A stretch of DNA of 64,000 nt from Flavobacteriaceae bacterium UJ101 (GCA_001880285.1 CP016269.1:2056501-2120500); one strand, 5' to 3'; counted from the first letter of the stretch, positions 17,675 through 27,233 are shown. The notes: a model not told the origin generated them from the letters alone. A program made the numbers and translations.

Positions 17675-18961
17675 ATGATATACAAAAGAAGTAGTGCTTT
17701 ATTTGCAGAAGCACAAAATTATATACCAGGAGGTGTGAATTCTCCCGTTCGAGCATTTAAAGGAGTAGGAGGAACCCCAGTTTTTTTTAAAAGGGCCAAG
17801 GGAGCATACCTTTTTGATGAAGATGATCGAAAATATATAGATTATATTAATTCTTGGGGACCTATGATTTTAGGACATTCGGTAGATTTTATTAATGATG
17901 CTTTAAAAGAACAAATTGAAAGAGGTACTTCATTTGGTGCACCAACTGCTTTGGAAACTCAAATAGCAAAATTAATTGTAGAAATGGTTCCCAATATTGA
18001 TAAAATTCGAATGGTTAATTCGGGAACAGAAGCTTGTATGAGTGCTATTCGTTTAGCTAGAGGTTTTACAAAACGTGAAAAAATCATCAAGTTTGAAGGA
18101 TGTTATCATGGACACTCCGATGCCTTTTTAATAAAAGCAGGAAGTGGTGCAGCAACTTTTGGTTCTCCTAATAGCCCTGGAGTAACCCAAGGAACAGCAA
18201 AAGATACCTTGTTAGCACGCTATAATGATTTAGCTCAGGTAGAAGAATTAATGCATCAAAATAAGGAAGAGATTGCAGCCATTATTTTAGAGCCTATTGC
18301 AGGAAATATGGGAACCATTCGACCTTCTGATACTTTCTTAAAAGGGTTACGCACGCTATGTAATGAAAATGGTATTTTGTTGATTTTTGATGAGGTAATG
18401 ACAGGATTTCGTTTGGCTAAAGGAGGAGCGCAAGAAGCTTTAGGAATTGATGCTGATATTGTAACATTTGGAAAAGTAATTGGAGGAGGATTACCTGTTG
18501 GAGCATTTGCTGCACGAAGTGAAATTATGGATTGTTTGGCACCTTTAGGTAGTGTTTATCAAGCTGGAACACTTTCAGGAAACCCTATTGCTATGACAGC
18601 TGGATTGATGCAGTTAAGAAAGTTAAATGATAATCCGCAGATATTTGATGAAATTAATCAATCAACAGCTTATTTACATAAAGGATTTGATGAAGTTTTG
18701 CAAAAGAATCAAATTGATTATACGATTAACCGTTTTGGTTCTATGATTACAATTTTCTTTAGTTCAGAAGAAATTAAAGATTTTGATACAGCACAAACAG
18801 CCAATAACGATTATTTTAAAAAGTTTTTCCATGGAATGTTAGAAAATGGTGTTTATTTACCACCTTCTTCTTTTGAAACATGGTTTGTTGGTCATGCATT
18901 ATCACAAGCAGACTTAGATTATACTATAGAAACAGTAGATAAAGTGACAAAGACGTTCTAA
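17675..18961 (+). CDS. hemL: glutamate-1-semialdehyde 2,1-aminomutase
   Basis: Converts glutamate-1-semialdehyde to 5-aminolevulinate in C5-pathway heme synthesis. 428 residues. Signatures: the [18 protein letters not shown] opening (residues 17-34), [17 protein letters not shown] (PLP phosphate loop), the cofactor Asp in [11 protein letters not shown], and the Schiff-base lysine in [14 protein letters not shown] (K267). Heme made here would feed the cytochrome c maturation factor CcsBA encoded at 29-32 kb, although the genes are not linked. A strong hairpin terminator follows. Confidence 0.97.
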   Translation: MIYKRSSALFAEAQNYIPGGVNSPVRAFKGVGGTPVFFKRAKGAYLFDEDDRKYIDYINSWGPMILGHSVDFINDALKEQIERGTSFGAPTALETQIAKLIVEMVPNIDKIRMVNSGTEACMSAIRLARGFTKREKIIKFEGCYHGHSDAFLIKAGSGAATFGSPNSPGVTQGTAKDTLLARYNDLAQVEELMHQNKEEIAAIILEPIAGNMGTIRPSDTFLKGLRTLCNENGILLIFDEVMTGFRLAKGGAQEALGIDADIVTFGKVIGGGLPVGAFAARSEIMDCLAPLGSVYQAGTLSGNPIAMTAGLMQLRKLNDNPQIFDEINQSTAYLHKGFDEVLQKNQIDYTINRFGSMITIFFSSEEIKDFDTAQTANNDYFKKFFHGMLENGVYLPPSSFETWFVGHALSQADLDYTIETVDKVTKTF

Positions 18962-18988
18962 AACAATAGAAAACGAAACTTAGAAAGA

Positions 18989-19016
18989 TTGCAGATGAAA
19001 AACATCTGCAATTTTA
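18989..19016 (+). terminator. intrinsic terminator of hemL
   Basis: TTGCAGATG / CATCTGCAA perfect 9-bp stem with a 5-nt A-rich loop, followed by TTTTAG. Confidence 0.85.
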
Positions 19017-19058
19017 GTTTTAAGAATTAATGAAAATTGAACTTGGCGGGATTTTTGT

Positions 19059-19199
19059 ATGAGTAAAATCATATATTTGTACAAATCTTTAAAAGGGAAG
19101 AAAAGTACCAAGAAGTTGATGAAACGATCCATAAAAAAGTTAATATCAACTAAAATGATAATGTACGAATTCCATTTGACCATAGAAAAAATAAAATAG
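19059..19199 (+). CDS. possible 46-residue basic small protein upstream of the GH25 gene
   Basis: An ATG at 19059 opens a 47-codon frame ending TAG at 19197-19199, 10 bp before the GH25 gene. The product is strongly basic (SKIIYLYKSLKGKKSTKK, then a Lys-rich run) and has no hydrophobic stretch. A TATATTTG element at 19072-19079 lies inside it, so the region may instead be the GH25 5' leader. I know no homologue. The composition of a 30% GC leader could produce such a frame by chance. Confidence 0.25.
   Translation: MSKIIYLYKSLKGKKSTKKLMKRSIKKLISTKMIMYEFHLTIEKIK
19072..19079 (+). promoter_or_regulatory. TAnnTTTG element upstream of the GH25 gene
   Basis: TATATTTG, implying a 5' leader of about 125 nt before the ATG at 19210. 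Rest of the 18962-19209 gap: the hemL terminator and a possible small frame. Confidence 0.35.
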
Positions 19200-19209
19200 T
19201 AACAAACAG

Positions 19210-20445
19210 ATGAAGAAAAGATTAACAACACTACTAGGATTCTTATGTATTCTTTTAAATGCACAAAATACAAATGACAAAATAACCACAGCATTAAATT
19301 TAGTAGTTTGTAATAATGATACTCAAAAATTATTAACACGTCAATACACGCATGATTCTTGCCCAAAAGGTGTGAAACCAATTATGCTAATTGAAAATGT
19401 AGGTGTTGCAGAAGTAGATGCGCAATATGTAAAGCCAGATTATATTCTGGATCATAATCGAGTTCAATCAAGTAAAAATTATTTGATGAAGATGTTACCT
19501 GTTGAGTATCAGTGTGCTAATGGAATGACGATTCATACACATAAGTTGTTTAATTTTTTAAGTTCTGAATTATCATCAGAAGATTATTGTCGAGTTGCTC
19601 AAAACTTACGTGCACAACAATCTTTTGAAAACTTAAAATTTAGAAGTCCTCCTGTTGTTCAAGAATATGGAGAATTAAATCGTGTAAGTAACTCCCTTTC
19701 AGAAGTGATGAATGAATACCCAGGATATGTAGGTATTGATGTTTCCCATCATCAAAAAGAAATTAATTGGGGAGCAGTTCGTTCAATTCAATATCCAAAG
19801 CCAATTAAGTTTGTTATTATGAAAGCAACAGAAGGAAGTTCTTTTAGAGACAAACGCTTTAAAGATAATTGGGGGAAAGCTCGTGAATATGGATTAACAA
19901 GAGGTGCTTATCATTTTTACCGTCCAGATGCGGATCCTTATGAACAAGCAAGGAATTTTATTACACAAGTAGGGCATTTAGGAAATCATGATATGATTCC
20001 AGTAATTGATTTAGAGAAACCCTGTAGAAGTTGTTCTGATTTGATGGGGCCTCATTTTAATTACATGAGAGATTTGAAAATATTTGTGCAACAAATTAAA
20101 AATCATTACGGTACAAAAGTATTGTTTTACTCAGGGAATAGTTATTATTATAATCATATTAAAGGTTATTTTCCTGATGATTATTTTTGGTTAGCACGTT
20201 ATTCTTCAAATTACAAACCTCATGATTTAGGAAAAGAAACCGTAGGTTGGCAGTTTACAGATCGTATGAAGTTACAAGGTATTGATACTTCTGTGGATAC
20301 CAATTACTTTTTAGCTTCTCAATTTGAACATTTAAAAGTAGGTAAGAGTAAAAAAGAGCAAAAAGGAACGAATAAAACGATTTTGATACATGATGAAATT
20401 ATTGAGGTTAAACATGTTCCTACAGTTCATCAAACACAACCCTAA
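19210..20445 (+). CDS. exported GH25-family lysozyme-like protein with an extra N-terminal domain
   Basis: 411 residues. A signal peptide (to about residue 19, LLNAQ) is followed by about 145 residues with three cysteines that I cannot assign, then a GH25 muramidase domain from about 172. Its hallmarks are present: YVGIDVSHHQ (D177), IMKATEGSSF (206-212), GAYHFYRPD (232-240), and the catalytic pair in IPVIDLEK (D267, E269). A Lys-rich C-terminal tail follows GWQFTD. GH25 enzymes cleave the MurNAc-GlcNAc bond of peptidoglycan. The stop overlaps the next ATG by one base (TAATG), so it is coupled to the DUF1304 gene. Confidence 0.88.
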   Translation: MKKRLTTLLGFLCILLNAQNTNDKITTALNLVVCNNDTQKLLTRQYTHDSCPKGVKPIMLIENVGVAEVDAQYVKPDYILDHNRVQSSKNYLMKMLPVEYQCANGMTIHTHKLFNFLSSELSSEDYCRVAQNLRAQQSFENLKFRSPPVVQEYGELNRVSNSLSEVMNEYPGYVGIDVSHHQKEINWGAVRSIQYPKPIKFVIMKATEGSSFRDKRFKDNWGKAREYGLTRGAYHFYRPDADPYEQARNFITQVGHLGNHDMIPVIDLEKPCRSCSDLMGPHFNYMRDLKIFVQQIKNHYGTKVLFYSGNSYYYNHIKGYFPDDYFWLARYSSNYKPHDLGKETVGWQFTDRMKLQGIDTSVDTNYFLASQFEHLKVGKSKKEQKGTNKTILIHDEIIEVKHVPTVHQTQP

Positions 20446-20810
20446 TGGAAATTGTAGCTAAAATAAGTATACTTATAGTCGCATTAGAGCATTTTTATAT
20501 TCTATGGCTCGAAATGTTTGCTTGGAAAACCAGAGGTCCTAAAGTATTTAGATCAATACCTAAAGATTTATTTGAGAAAACAGAAATGATGGCTAAAAAT
20601 CAAGGATTGTATAATGGGTTTTTAGCTGTAGGATTAATATGGTCATGTTTGATTGAGAATGTAATATGGAGTAAAAATATAGCAATATTTTTTCTATCAT
20701 GTGTAATTGTAGCAGCTATTTATGGAGCTATTACGGTAGATAAAAGAATTTTCTTTACACAAGGAATTCCGGCTATAATAGCGTTATTTTTAACATTATT
20801 CTTTTTATAA
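20445..20810 (+). CDS. DUF1304 integral membrane protein
   Basis: 121 residues with four predicted helices. The motif ALEHFYILWLEMFAW (residues 13-27) and the later NQGLYNGFLAVGL are the signatures of DUF1304 (YrdA-like). Function of the family is unknown. The ATG overlaps the stop of the GH25 gene by one base. Confidence 0.88.
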   Translation: MEIVAKISILIVALEHFYILWLEMFAWKTRGPKVFRSIPKDLFEKTEMMAKNQGLYNGFLAVGLIWSCLIENVIWSKNIAIFFLSCVIVAAIYGAITVDKRIFFTQGIPAIIALFLTLFFL

Positions 20811-20959
20811 AAGAAATTAATTGCAAAATAATCATTAATAAGCGGTGTTTTTTTGTTATATCATATTTTTTATAGGTATAATGGCTTTATTTTTGCATAT
20901 TTTTTAAAAATGCTTCAAAAATTCTTCTTATCTTTAGACTTTTAAAATGAGTGTTAAAA

Positions 20960-22270
20960 ATGGCAGAATATAAAATTGTTTTACCTGAATTAGGAGAAGG
21001 TGTGATTGAAGCAACTTTAACCAATTGGTTAGTAAATGTTGGTGATAAAGTTGAAGAAGATGATTCAATTGCAGAAATAGCAACGGATAAAGTTGATTCA
21101 GATGTTCCAACATCTCGTGATGGAGTTGTTAAAGAATTATTGTATCAACCAAATGATGTTATTAAAGTAGGAGCTGTTTTGGCCATTTTAGAAGTAGAAG
21201 GAGAAGTAAGTGAAGAAGAGGTTAGTACAATTGTAAAAGAAGAAACGGCTGTTTCTGAAGAAATAATAGAAACGGTTTCTGCCCCTTTGACAACGCAAAA
21301 TTCAGAGGTTAACTCTATTGAGTCTTCGGAAGATCGTTTTTATTCACCTTTGGTTAAAAATATTGCAAAAGAAGAAAATATTTCACAGTCAGAATTAGAT
21401 TCAATTAAAGGTTCTGGAGCGAAAGGACGTGTTACAAAAGATGATATTTTAGATTATCTAAAAAATAGAGGTAAAAATAAAGATACTAAAATTGAAAGTG
21501 TTTCACCAAAAACAACTCCCACACCTCGCAATTCACAACCTACAACTAATTACACATTCCAATCGGGTGATGATGAAATCATTGAAATGGATCGCATGCG
21601 TAAAATGATTGCAAACCATATGGTAGATTCTAAGAGAATTTCACCACATGTTTCTTCATTTGTAGAAGCAGATTTAACCAAAATAGTGAATTGGCGTAAT
21701 AAAATTAAGGATGAATTCTTAAGAAAAGAAGGAGAGAAGATGACTTTCACACCAATTTTTATTCAAGCTGTAGCACGTGCAATTAAAGATTATCCTATGA
21801 TTAACGTTCAGGTTGATGGAGATAAAATTATCCGTAAAAAAGATATCAATATAGGAATGGCTGTTGCTTTACCTTCGGGTAATTTAATTGTACCTGTAAT
21901 TAAAAATGCAGACCAATATAGTTTAACGGGGTTAGCAAAAAAAGTAAACGATATAGCCAATAGAGCACGAAATAATCAGTTAAAACCTGATGAAATAAAA
22001 GGAGGTACTTATACTGTAACGAATATTGGTTCCTTTGGAAATGTTTTTGGAACTCCAATTATCAATCAGCCTCAAGCAGCTATTTTAGCAGTAGGAGCCA
22101 TTGTGAAAAAACCAGCTGTTATTGAAACTCCAGAAGGTGATGTAATTGGAATACGTCACAAAATGTTCTTGTCACATTCTTATGATCATAGAGTAGTTGA
22201 TGGAGCTTTAGGAGGTATGTTTGTAAAACGAGTAGGAGAATATTTAGAAAGTTTTAATGAAACCATCTAG
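20960..22270 (+). CDS. 2-oxo acid dehydrogenase E2 (dihydrolipoamide acyltransferase)
   Basis: 436 residues from the ATG at 20960; a GTG three codons upstream is in frame but unneeded. Domains in order: one lipoyl domain (2-78) with the lipoylated lysine in EIATDKVDSDV (K44), a flexible linker, a peripheral-subunit-binding domain around 125-165 (YSPLVKNIAKEENIS, then GSGAKGRVTKDDIL), a second linker, and the CoA-acyltransferase domain with SYDHRVVDGALGG (catalytic His near 410). The lipoyl sequence with ELGEGVIEATL resembles branched-chain or 2-oxoacid E2 of Bacteroidota rather than succinyltransferase, but the substrate is not certain. No E1 or E3 gene is adjacent. Confidence 0.93.
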   Translation: MAEYKIVLPELGEGVIEATLTNWLVNVGDKVEEDDSIAEIATDKVDSDVPTSRDGVVKELLYQPNDVIKVGAVLAILEVEGEVSEEEVSTIVKEETAVSEEIIETVSAPLTTQNSEVNSIESSEDRFYSPLVKNIAKEENISQSELDSIKGSGAKGRVTKDDILDYLKNRGKNKDTKIESVSPKTTPTPRNSQPTTNYTFQSGDDEIIEMDRMRKMIANHMVDSKRISPHVSSFVEADLTKIVNWRNKIKDEFLRKEGEKMTFTPIFIQAVARAIKDYPMINVQVDGDKIIRKKDINIGMAVALPSGNLIVPVIKNADQYSLTGLAKKVNDIANRARNNQLKPDEIKGGTYTVTNIGSFGNVFGTPIINQPQAAILAVGAIVKKPAVIETPEGDVIGIRHKMFLSHSYDHRVVDGALGGMFVKRVGEYLESFNETI

Positions 22271-22293
22271 ATAATACAATACATAAAATATAG

Positions 22294-22331
22294 ATTGATC
22301 TTTCTGAATAATAGGAAGATCAATTTTTTTT
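22294..22331 (+). terminator. intrinsic terminator of the E2 gene
   Basis: ATTGATCTT / AAGATCAAT 9-bp stem, 13-nt loop, followed by eight T. Confidence 0.85.
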
Positions 22332-22389
22332 GGTAAAGATTTGTACTTTTATAAAACTATAAAATAGAATAATTGTACATTAATTTTAG

Positions 22390-22397
22390 TACTTTTG
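22390..22397 (+). promoter_or_regulatory. TAnnTTTG promoter element of lnt
   Basis: TACTTTTG, 22 bp before the lnt ATG. A TTG lies 14 bp upstream (22373-22375), closer than the usual -33 spacing. Confidence 0.45.
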
Positions 22398-22419
22398 AAG
22401 AAACAAGAACGATCAATAG

Positions 22420-24063
22420 ATGAAAACGCCTTATTATTTTTTATTGGCTATTTTTTCAGGACTTTTATTAGGTTTTGCATGGCCAACAACAGGTTTCCCA
22501 CTGCTTTTATTTATAGCTTTTATACCCTTATTATGGATTGAATATTCAATAACATCAAATAAAAAGTTAAATAAAAAAGGATGGTATGTTTTTTCATACG
22601 CTTATATTGCTTTTTTAATATGGAATTTATTAGCTGTTGGTTGGTTGTCTAATTTACAACCTGCAATTCCCGCGTTTCCTATTGCTGTAGGGTTTAACGC
22701 CTTGTTTATGGCATTGGTTTTTTGGATGTTTTATTACTTTAAGAAGAAATTAGGTAATGGCTATGGCTATACGTTTCTTCCTTTAGTATGGATCGCTTTC
22801 GAAAAACTACATTTAAATTGGAGTATTTCTTTCCCTTGGTTAAACTTAGGAAATGGTTTTGCTAGTTATCATACATGGGTTCAATGGTATGAATATACAG
22901 GTGTTTTTGGAGGGACTTTATGGGTGTGGATTGTGAATTTAGGATTGTTTTTTGCATTAAAAGATTATGTGAAAACAAAAGAAATAGAACATTTTTTAAA
23001 GAAAATAATTGTTCAAGTCTTTATTATTATATTTCCTATTCTCATTTCACTTTTTATCTATAATTCTTATGACGAACAAGGAGATGGCGTAAAAATAACA
23101 GTGCTGCAACCTAATTTAGATGTTTATGAAGAAAAATTTAGGATTTCAAAAGATCAGATGACGGATGAGCTACTTGAACTGGCAGAAGAATCCATGGATT
23201 CTGATACCGATTATGTAATAGCTCCCGAAACTTCTATTTTAGGAGTTAGAGGGATTGAATTAAATAAAGCTGAATATAATCCACAAATTCAAAAAGTAGA
23301 GAACTTTGTTAAAAAGCATCCCAATACTCTATTTTTAGGGGGAACGACATTTCATACTTTTACTTTTAATAAAGATGAAATTTCTCCTTACAGTAATAAA
23401 CTTTCAGGAATTGATCAAGACGTTTGGGTAGATCGGTATAATTCTGCTTTTCAAATTGGAAATCAAGAACAATTTCAAGTTTATCATAAGTCAAAACTAG
23501 TTATTGGTGTAGAAACTATTCCATTTCATACTTTTTTAAAACCTTTGATGGAAAATGTCCTTATCGATTTAGGTGGAACTGTTTCAACTCATACACCACA
23601 AGAAAAAAGAACAAATTTCACTAATTCAAAGAATAACTTTAGACCAGGGGTTGCAATTTGTTATGAATCTGTCTATGGAGAGTTTGTTACCGAGTACGTA
23701 AAAAATGGAGCTAATCTTTTATTTATTATTACGAATGATGGATGGTGGGGTAATTCGGAAGGACATAAACAACATCTTGCTTATGCAAAGTTACGTGCTA
23801 TTGAAAATAGAAGAAGTATTGCTCGAAGTGCAAATACGGGAGTATCGGCTTTTATTAATCAGAAAGGAGATATCATTTCAAGATTGGAGTATGATACAAA
23901 AGGGGCGTTGAATGAAATTATATTGACTAATGAAAAATTAACATTTTATTCAAAATATGGAGATGTAATTGTACGAACGGTTCTTTTTTTAGTAGGAATA
24001 TTTTTTGCAATACTTTTTTCTAACATGATTTTAACAAAAAAGAAAACCAACACCCATAAGTAG
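22420..24063 (+). CDS. lnt: apolipoprotein N-acyltransferase
   Basis: Inner-membrane enzyme adding the third acyl chain to lipoproteins. 547 residues. The N-terminal half has about six helices, opening with LLLGFAWPTTGFPLLLFIAF, and the FPWLNLGNG motif is present. The nitrilase-like periplasmic domain carries the catalytic triad: Glu in APETSILG (E270), Lys in YHKSKLVIGVE (K359) and Cys in VAICYESVYGE (C414), followed by NDGWWGNSEG and the RAIENRRSIARSANTG block. A final helix anchors the C-terminus. It functions downstream of lspA (5.7 kb) in the same pathway. About 190 bp after it (24064-24253) I see nothing coding. Confidence 0.97.
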   Translation: MKTPYYFLLAIFSGLLLGFAWPTTGFPLLLFIAFIPLLWIEYSITSNKKLNKKGWYVFSYAYIAFLIWNLLAVGWLSNLQPAIPAFPIAVGFNALFMALVFWMFYYFKKKLGNGYGYTFLPLVWIAFEKLHLNWSISFPWLNLGNGFASYHTWVQWYEYTGVFGGTLWVWIVNLGLFFALKDYVKTKEIEHFLKKIIVQVFIIIFPILISLFIYNSYDEQGDGVKITVLQPNLDVYEEKFRISKDQMTDELLELAEESMDSDTDYVIAPETSILGVRGIELNKAEYNPQIQKVENFVKKHPNTLFLGGTTFHTFTFNKDEISPYSNKLSGIDQDVWVDRYNSAFQIGNQEQFQVYHKSKLVIGVETIPFHTFLKPLMENVLIDLGGTVSTHTPQEKRTNFTNSKNNFRPGVAICYESVYGEFVTEYVKNGANLLFIITNDGWWGNSEGHKQHLAYAKLRAIENRRSIARSANTGVSAFINQKGDIISRLEYDTKGALNEIILTNEKLTFYSKYGDVIVRTVLFLVGIFFAILFSNMILTKKKTNTHK

Positions 24064-24253
24064 TATTAGTTTTCTTGACATTGCTATAATGGAAAAAGAA
24101 TATATAAAGTGTTTTAGGTCTAACTCAATAATTATTTATAAACTTTCAACAAGAGACAAAATAAATTGAATCTAATATTAATCCAATTTTATAGCAACTT
24201 AAAATAGAATAACTGAAGTGTTTTGTATAATATATTAATTAAGTAGTAATCAA

Positions 24254-25318
24254 ATGGTTAAAAAACTTTATGTGGTCGTTTTCACTCTTTGTTTGGTCTT
24301 TTTTATCGGATGTAAGAAAATACAGTCAGACAATAAAAATATAGAATTAGAAATTTTTCCTTTTTTATATACAAAAAACATTGAATTGAAAAATAACGAT
24401 ACATTAGCTCAATTTCGTTTTTCATTTCATGATAACCAATTTAAAAATATCCAGTTGCCTTTAAAAAAAATAATAGTGAATGGAACTTCAAGTTTAGGTT
24501 TTTTAGAAGCATTAGATGCAAGAGAGAGGATTATTGGTGTATCAAACCCTCATTATGTTTATGATTCTATAATTAGAGAAAAGATACAGAAAGGAGTTAT
24601 AAAGAATATAGGGAATCAAGGTTCTGTTGATGTTGAAAAAATTGTAAAATTAAAGCCAGATGCTTTTTTTAGTTATTCTGATCCTAATATGATAAAAATT
24701 CATCAAAAACTAGAGAGTTTAGGAATTCCTGTTATTTTAATAGATGGATTTAAAGAAACAACCCCTTTAGCAAAAGCTGAATGGATTAAGTTTTTTGGTG
24801 TTCTTTTAAATAAAGAAGAAAAAGCAACACAATTTTTTAAACAAGTAGAAACGCAATACAACCAATTGAAAACACATTATACCTCTGAAAAAAATAAACC
24901 TACAGTTTTAGTAGATATTATGTATGGAGATGTGTGGTATTTGCCTAATAATCAGAGTTTCTTGGCAAAATTTATTCATGATGCTGGAGGTAACTATATT
25001 TTTAAAGAAGAAAATAATACTACGTTGAACTTTTCATTTGAACGTGTTTTTAGAAAGGCACAAAAAGCCAATGTTTGGATTAATGCGAGTAATATAGAAA
25101 AGTTAAAAGAATTAGAAGCTAAAAATCATAATTATACATTATTTGATGCATTTAAGAGAGGAGAGATTTATTCCTTAACAGGAAATGTTAAAGATGAAGC
25201 GAATAACTACTTTGAAGAAGGTGTAGTGCGTCCTGACATGATTTTGAAAGATTTAACACAGATTTTTCACCCTTCAGAGAAAGTACAAGAACTGAAATTT
25301 TATAAAAAATTAAAATAA
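24254..25318 (+). CDS. ABC-transporter periplasmic-binding lipoprotein (iron-siderophore/cobalamin type)
   Basis: 354 residues. A lipoprotein signal ends in FFIGCKK (C20), so the protein should be a substrate of the LspA and Lnt enzymes encoded in this window. The mature part is a cluster A-II/BtuF-FhuD-like binding protein: ALDARERIIGVSNP, then VEKIVKLKPDAFFSY, LGIPVILIDGFKE and the AKFIHDAGGNYIF block. Permease and ATPase genes are not adjacent, so the ligand (heme, siderophore or cobalamin) is unknown. Flavobacteria often have such an orphan binding protein. Confidence 0.87.
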   Translation: MVKKLYVVVFTLCLVFFIGCKKIQSDNKNIELEIFPFLYTKNIELKNNDTLAQFRFSFHDNQFKNIQLPLKKIIVNGTSSLGFLEALDARERIIGVSNPHYVYDSIIREKIQKGVIKNIGNQGSVDVEKIVKLKPDAFFSYSDPNMIKIHQKLESLGIPVILIDGFKETTPLAKAEWIKFFGVLLNKEEKATQFFKQVETQYNQLKTHYTSEKNKPTVLVDIMYGDVWYLPNNQSFLAKFIHDAGGNYIFKEENNTTLNFSFERVFRKAQKANVWINASNIEKLKELEAKNHNYTLFDAFKRGEIYSLTGNVKDEANNYFEEGVVRPDMILKDLTQIFHPSEKVQELKFYKKLK

Positions 25319-25366
25319 TGTAACATTTTAAAATATTCTCTACTAATTAGGTAAACTTGAGCAACA

Positions 25367-25867
25367 TTGGGTAACAAACGCGAAAAAGAATTCACAGAAC
25401 TTATAGAACTTAATCAAGGAATTATTCATAAAATAACGAAAATTTATGGTAATAACCGAGATGAACAAAATGACTTGTTCCAAGAAATTGTGTATCAGTT
25501 ATGGAAATCATACGACTCTTTTCAAGGTAATTCTAAATTTTCAACATGGATGTATCGTGTTTCTTTAAATACAGCAATTACAATTTTTAGGAAAAAGAAA
25601 ATTAAGTATGCCAGCTTAGATGATATCTCTTTCAAAATTAAGTCAGAAGAATATGATTCTGAAGTTGAAGATCAATTAAAAATGCTCTATGCTGCAATTA
25701 AAAAATTAAATGATATTGAAAAAGCAATGGTGTTTCTTTATCTGGAAAATAGACCTGGAAAAGAAATTGCAGAAACATTAGGTATTAGTGAAGTGAACGC
25801 TCGAGTAAAAATGAATAGAATTAAAACAAAATTGAAGAAAATCATACAAGAGAATAATTATGACTAA
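25367..25867 (+). CDS. second ECF-type sigma-70 factor, TTG start
   Basis: 166 residues. Region 2: NNRDEQNDLFQEIVYQLWKSYDSF and FSTWMYRVSLNTAI. Region 4: LNDIEKAMVFLYLENRPGKEIAETLGISEVNARVKMNRIKTKL with a clear helix-turn-helix. The only start that keeps region 2 complete is the TTG at 25367, because a stop lies three codons further upstream and the next ATG falls well inside the protein. The stop overlaps the following gene by 8 nt. The two downstream membrane proteins are likely part of the same regulatory unit. Unlike the 9.7 kb sigma factor it lacks a single-helix partner. Confidence 0.9.
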   Translation: MGNKREKEFTELIELNQGIIHKITKIYGNNRDEQNDLFQEIVYQLWKSYDSFQGNSKFSTWMYRVSLNTAITIFRKKKIKYASLDDISFKIKSEEYDSEVEDQLKMLYAAIKKLNDIEKAMVFLYLENRPGKEIAETLGISEVNARVKMNRIKTKLKKIIQENNYD

Positions 25868-26504
25868 CGATTTTTTAAAAGATATATGGAGTAAACAAGA
25901 AGTAGAAAATAGTTTTTCACAAGCTCAGATTTTTAAAATGTTAAGTAGAAAAAGCTTGAACAATGTAAAGATTATTTTATGGGTTAATGCTGCTGAAATC
26001 TTATTTACTATTGCCTTGTATATTTATGGTATAATAAATAAAAGAGATATTATGTTCAATATGGGACATAATTCAAATAATGATCAACATCTTAAAACTT
26101 CTTTTGAATTTATGTATGATGTTATGTATCCTATTTCTTTAATAGTGATGATTTTCTTCTTTGTGTTATTTATTATTAAATATAGAAAACTACATACACA
26201 ACAAACAGTTAAGGAATTTATTGAACGATTAATTGCATTTAGGAAAGTGAGCTATTGGTATATGGGAACGAGTGTAACAATAGGCTTACTGAGTTTAATT
26301 TATGTTTCTTATACTGGAATAGTAATGCCAGGTACTCAAGTTCCAATAGAAAAACTAATTATAACAATAGGAATAGTCTTTGTATTTATGATCATTTTCT
26401 TACTTTTAATAGGAGTATATTACTTTATATTATATGGAATTGTTTTAAGAAAAATCAATAAAAACTTAATTACCTTAAAAGAGATTGAAGAAGAGGAACT
26501 ATAG
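25860..26504 (+). CDS. polytopic membrane protein coupled to the sigma factor
   Basis: 214 residues, unrecognised. The N-terminal 38 residues are cytoplasmic (NDFLKDIWSKQEVENSF), then about four helices near 40-60, 88-115, 135-160 and 166-200, ending in a charged tail. The start overlaps the sigma gene by 8 nt. Several Bacteroidota sigma factors are followed by such multi-helix proteins with a short N-terminal arm that can hold the sigma at the membrane, so an anti-sigma role is an inference. Its last helix plus tail (YYFILYGIVLRKINKNL) resembles that of the next gene (SYIVIYGIPYRLLQKKI), indicating paralogy. Confidence 0.6.
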   Translation: MTNDFLKDIWSKQEVENSFSQAQIFKMLSRKSLNNVKIILWVNAAEILFTIALYIYGIINKRDIMFNMGHNSNNDQHLKTSFEFMYDVMYPISLIVMIFFFVLFIIKYRKLHTQQTVKEFIERLIAFRKVSYWYMGTSVTIGLLSLIYVSYTGIVMPGTQVPIEKLIITIGIVFVFMIIFLLLIGVYYFILYGIVLRKINKNLITLKEIEEEEL

Positions 26505-26592
26505 CTGTTTAAAAAAATAAATGTATATTTGGGGAAAATAAAAATTTACTTACTGTTTTTGATCTTTTGATTTTTAGATTAAATGCATTTTT

Positions 26593-27174
26593 ATGCAAAA
26601 AAAATTAGAAGCCAGGAAGCAGACATATAAATTTGTTAAGATACTTATTTTTATTTTTAGTATTGAAACCTTGTATGTAATAGGTGGTATTTACTACGTT
26701 TTATTTATCCAAGGAGATAAAACCCCTTTTGAAGAACAATTTATAGAAAACTTTGATACCGTTAAGAGTGATTTAAAGGTTGTAAAAGATTTACTGAAAT
26801 ATCTATTTTATATTTACGTATTATTTGTAACGTTCTATATCTATAAAATTTTTATAAATTTTTATAAATTATCAAAGTCGTATAATGAAAGTTATAAACC
26901 ACGTTTAATAAAGTTTGTTCAGACTTTAGAAGAATATATTCTCTTATCTATTTTTATAGGTTCCTTTTCGATGGTAATTGGGGGATTTGAATTGTATTAT
27001 ACCGCTATTTTAAGTGAAAAAAATATTATGTGGTTTTTATTGAAAATCATAGGACTTTTTGTAGGTGCTTTTTTCTCAGGATTTTTGATTTATGGGTTTT
27101 CTTACATAGTGATTTATGGTATTCCATATCGTTTATTGCAAAAGAAAATAAAAAAGTATTATGTTCAAGTTTAA
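26593..27174 (+). CDS. paralogue of the preceding membrane protein
   Basis: 193 residues with four predicted helices (about 16-38, 70-92, 112-134, 145-175). Its SIETLYVIGGIYYVL segment aligns by eye with NAAEILFTIALYIYG of the upstream protein, and the C-terminal helix/tail also match, so the pair arose by tandem duplication. It lacks the first gene's long cytoplasmic arm. Function unknown. It starts 89 bp after its paralogue, without a clear promoter between them. Confidence 0.6.
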   Translation: MQKKLEARKQTYKFVKILIFIFSIETLYVIGGIYYVLFIQGDKTPFEEQFIENFDTVKSDLKVVKDLLKYLFYIYVLFVTFYIYKIFINFYKLSKSYNESYKPRLIKFVQTLEEYILLSIFIGSFSMVIGGFELYYTAILSEKNIMWFLLKIIGLFVGAFFSGFLIYGFSYIVIYGIPYRLLQKKIKKYYVQV

Positions 27175-27233
27175 AAATAGGAATTCTATTTTGAATACTC
27201 TTTAATTATTTTTATAATCTTAATTCATTTTAG

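Noticed and set aside
18980-19381. 133-codon open frame on the minus strand between hemL and the GH25 gene
   Set aside because: It is antisense to the GH25 start and spans the hemL terminator; the translation is hydrophobic and repetitive with no motif. A shadow of AT-rich DNA.
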